Below, piece after piece: positions 34,183-35,518 of a DNA stretch of 35,518 nucleotides (position 1 is its first letter; each line of letters opens with the position of its first letter). The position numbers and the translations under genes are program-made. Below the pieces are notes generated by a model. It saw nothing but the letters and a program-made list of their open reading frames with translations. It searched no databases and was not told the DNA's origin. The stretch is from assembly GCA_022340645.1 (NCBI GenBank), contig JAJDNP010000009.1:1-35518 (forward strand), in the 5' to 3' direction. This DNA is from Gammaproteobacteria bacterium. Its GTDB lineage: Bacteria > Pseudomonadota > Gammaproteobacteria > SZUA-229.

Positions 34183-35223
34183 CTAAATATTGCTTTTAAG
34201 TTCCCTGACGGTTTCACGATATTCCTTGCGCTCTGCTTCTGGCATCGGAATCAGGCCACGTTCTGAGAGATAACCATCCTCACCGAATGCTTTCTCACTG
34301 GTAAACTCTTTCAGGTATTCTTTAATGCCAGGAATCACGTCAACGTGCGCTTTCTTAACGTAGAAAAACAAAGGACGTGAAATCGGATAGCTGCCATTAG
34401 CAATGGTTTCAAATTCAGGTTTAATACCTTCAACACTTGAACCTTTAATTTTGTCCATGTTCTGCTCAAGGAAGCTATAACCGAAAACACCCAGTGCATC
34501 GGGATTTGTTGTCAGTTTCTGTACGATCAGATTGTCATTTTCACCGGCTTCGATATAGGCGCCATCTTCACGGATGGTATGACAGACAGCTTTATAGTGT
34601 TTTTTGTCCTGCTTCTTCATGGCCTTGATCCAGTCAAATTTCTTGCAGCCGCCTTCCATTGCAAGTTCTGCAAAAGCGTCGCGGGTACCGGATGTTGGCG
34701 GTGGACCTAAAACTTCAATTTTGATATTTGGCAGTGCAGGATTCACATCTTTCCATGTTTTGTATGGGTTATCGACGAGTGTTTCGCCGCCTTTCGGATT
34801 TGGGACTTTTTTCGCCAGCGCCAGGTAAATGTCTTTCAGACCCAGTTTCATATCTGCTGCACTTTTGTCATTTGCTATCGCAATGCCGTCATAACCGATT
34901 TTGACTTCGACAATGCCAGTAACACCATTTTTCTTACATTTCTCGATTTCTGATTTTTTGATGGCGCGCGAGGCATTGGTAATATCAGGATGTTCAACAC
35001 CGACGCCAGCGCAGAACAGTTTAAATCCGCCGCCCGAACCGGTTGATTCGATCTTGGGAGTCTTAAATTTAGTAGTTTTACCGAAGGTTTCAGCGACTAC
35101 TGTGGCGAAAGGATATACCGTTGATGAACCAACGATACTTATATAATCGCGTGCACTATCAGCAAATGCATTGTTTGTAAAAACCGCTAAAACAGCAGCC
35201 ATAGCCAGGGACTTGTTAAACAT
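34183..35223 (-). CDS. pstS: Phosphate-binding protein PstS
   Basis: A 346-residue periplasmic binding protein with a Sec signal peptide (KSLAMAAVLAVFTNNAFADS, cleavage likely after AFA). Phosphate-contacting segments are seen at IVGSSTVYPFATVVAE, ESTGSGGGFKLFCAG, and GPPPTSGTRDAFAEL. It binds phosphate and delivers it to PstCA. Cysteine pairs in the mature protein (CAG, KCKKNG, GGCKK, VCH) could form disulfides. GGAGA lies 9 bases before the ATG. It is the first gene of the operon, with a candidate Pho box upstream. Confidence 0.97.
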   Translation of the reverse strand: MFNKSLAMAAVLAVFTNNAFADSARDYISIVGSSTVYPFATVVAETFGKTTKFKTPKIESTGSGGGFKLFCAGVGVEHPDITNASRAIKKSEIEKCKKNGVTGIVEVKIGYDGIAIANDKSAADMKLGLKDIYLALAKKVPNPKGGETLVDNPYKTWKDVNPALPNIKIEVLGPPPTSGTRDAFAELAMEGGCKKFDWIKAMKKQDKKHYKAVCHTIREDGAYIEAGENDNLIVQKLTTNPDALGVFGYSFLEQNMDKIKGSSVEGIKPEFETIANGSYPISRPLFFYVKKAHVDVIPGIKEYLKEFTSEKAFGEDGYLSERGLIPMPEAERKEYRETVRELKSNI

Positions 35224-35329
35224 TATTTTTTATCTCCAAGAGTTCGAGTCTGGTTGATTTCGGCACATAAGCATTGAACGACTTGTTAGTAATGCTCAAT
35301 AATACGAAAACGAATCTTGAAGAATAAAT

Positions 35330-35347
35330 GTTACATCTGTATTACAG
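35330..35347 (-). promoter_or_regulatory. Candidate Pho box upstream of pstS
   Basis: Minus-strand CTGTAAT-ACAG-ATGTAAC fits the PhoB box consensus CTGTCAT-A/T-rich 4-CTGTCAC in 11 of 14 specific positions with exact 7-4-7 spacing. It lies 107 bases before the pstS ATG. Two further weak 11-base units (TTGACTTCATT and TTTTCATAATT) continue the periodicity upstream, suggesting several PhoB monomers. A well-spaced -10 is not clear. Confidence 0.65.
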
Positions 35348-35460
35348 AATGAAGTCAAAATTATGAAAAGGTGCCTGATACGCCAATAATCAACTGATTT
35401 ATTGATCTATGGCATATTTACCAGGCTCACTGGCGTGAATAATTTCCCTGAATTTGTTGT

Positions 35461-35484
35461 TTTATTAACCCGGCGACAATATAT
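35461..35484. repeat. Half copy of the 2631-2665 hairpin
   Basis: These 24 bases (reading tttattaacccggcgacaat, then atat) are identical to 2628-2651, the left arm and loop of the perfect hairpin near the other end of the window. The right arm is not intact here; only ATTAA/TTAAT can pair across it. It lies about 240 bases upstream of pstS. Confidence 0.75.
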
Positions 35485-35518
35485 ATCACATTAATCATTC
35501 AGTATCGGTAACGTGCTG

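Overview
The window reads as a chromosomal segment of a gammaproteobacterium of moderate GC content. The main evidence is the gene order mutL-miaA-hfq-hflX-hflK-hflC-DUF2065-hisZ-purA, the form of the hfq-purA block I know from Pseudomonas-like gammaproteobacteria. A DUF3135 gene (a family largely confined to Gammaproteobacteria) and a pstSCAB-phoU operon agree. I cannot name the genus from sequence alone.

Layout. (1) 1-1034: a DUF3135 gene between two copies of one repeated element; the second copy is a complete 271-bp non-coding unit with terminal inverted repeats and CTAG on both sides. (2) 1135-2665, minus strand: a class II ketose-bisphosphate aldolase fused to a C-terminal Dabb domain, then a long AT-rich gap ending in a perfect 15-bp hairpin. 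(3) 2691-4912, minus strand: a three-gene unit, DUF547 exported protein, ferritin-like di-iron protein and TIGR04283-type glycosyltransferase. (4) 5068-10289: a HAD phosphatase, then divergent transglutaminase-like and DUF2126 predicted amidoligase genes, then a CapA/PgsA-like metallophosphatase. (5) 10294-12131: a scarred region with a truncated P-loop ATPase, a thioredoxin overlapping an Xre/MbcA/ParS-type protein, a relic of a second cusA, and a YHS protein with a stop codon at its fifth codon. (6) 12366-19449, minus strand: a copper/silver efflux locus (Met/His/Cys-rich exported protein, cusC, cusB with fused CusF, cusA, and a membrane-anchored SHOCT-PII fusion). (7) 19549-29477, minus strand: the conserved housekeeping block. 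(8) 29765-35223, minus strand: pstS-pstC-pstA-pstB-phoU with a candidate Pho box and a pstS/pstC intercistronic hairpin.

How the genes work together. CusCBA would form a periplasm-spanning Cu(I)/Ag(I) pump with its metallochaperone built into CusB; the downstream SHOCT-PII protein is well placed to sense or tune it at the inner membrane. The Pst operon takes up phosphate and PhoU couples that to signalling. The hfq-purA block combines RNA chaperoning, tRNA modification, mismatch repair, membrane protease control and histidine/purine synthesis. The transglutaminase/DUF2126/CapA neighbourhood suggests amide-bond or peptide-type chemistry on an unknown substrate. The most unusual points are the SHOCT-PII fusion, the thioredoxin/Xre-MbcA overlap, the decayed second cusA, the aldolase-Dabb fusion and the short inverted-repeat element.
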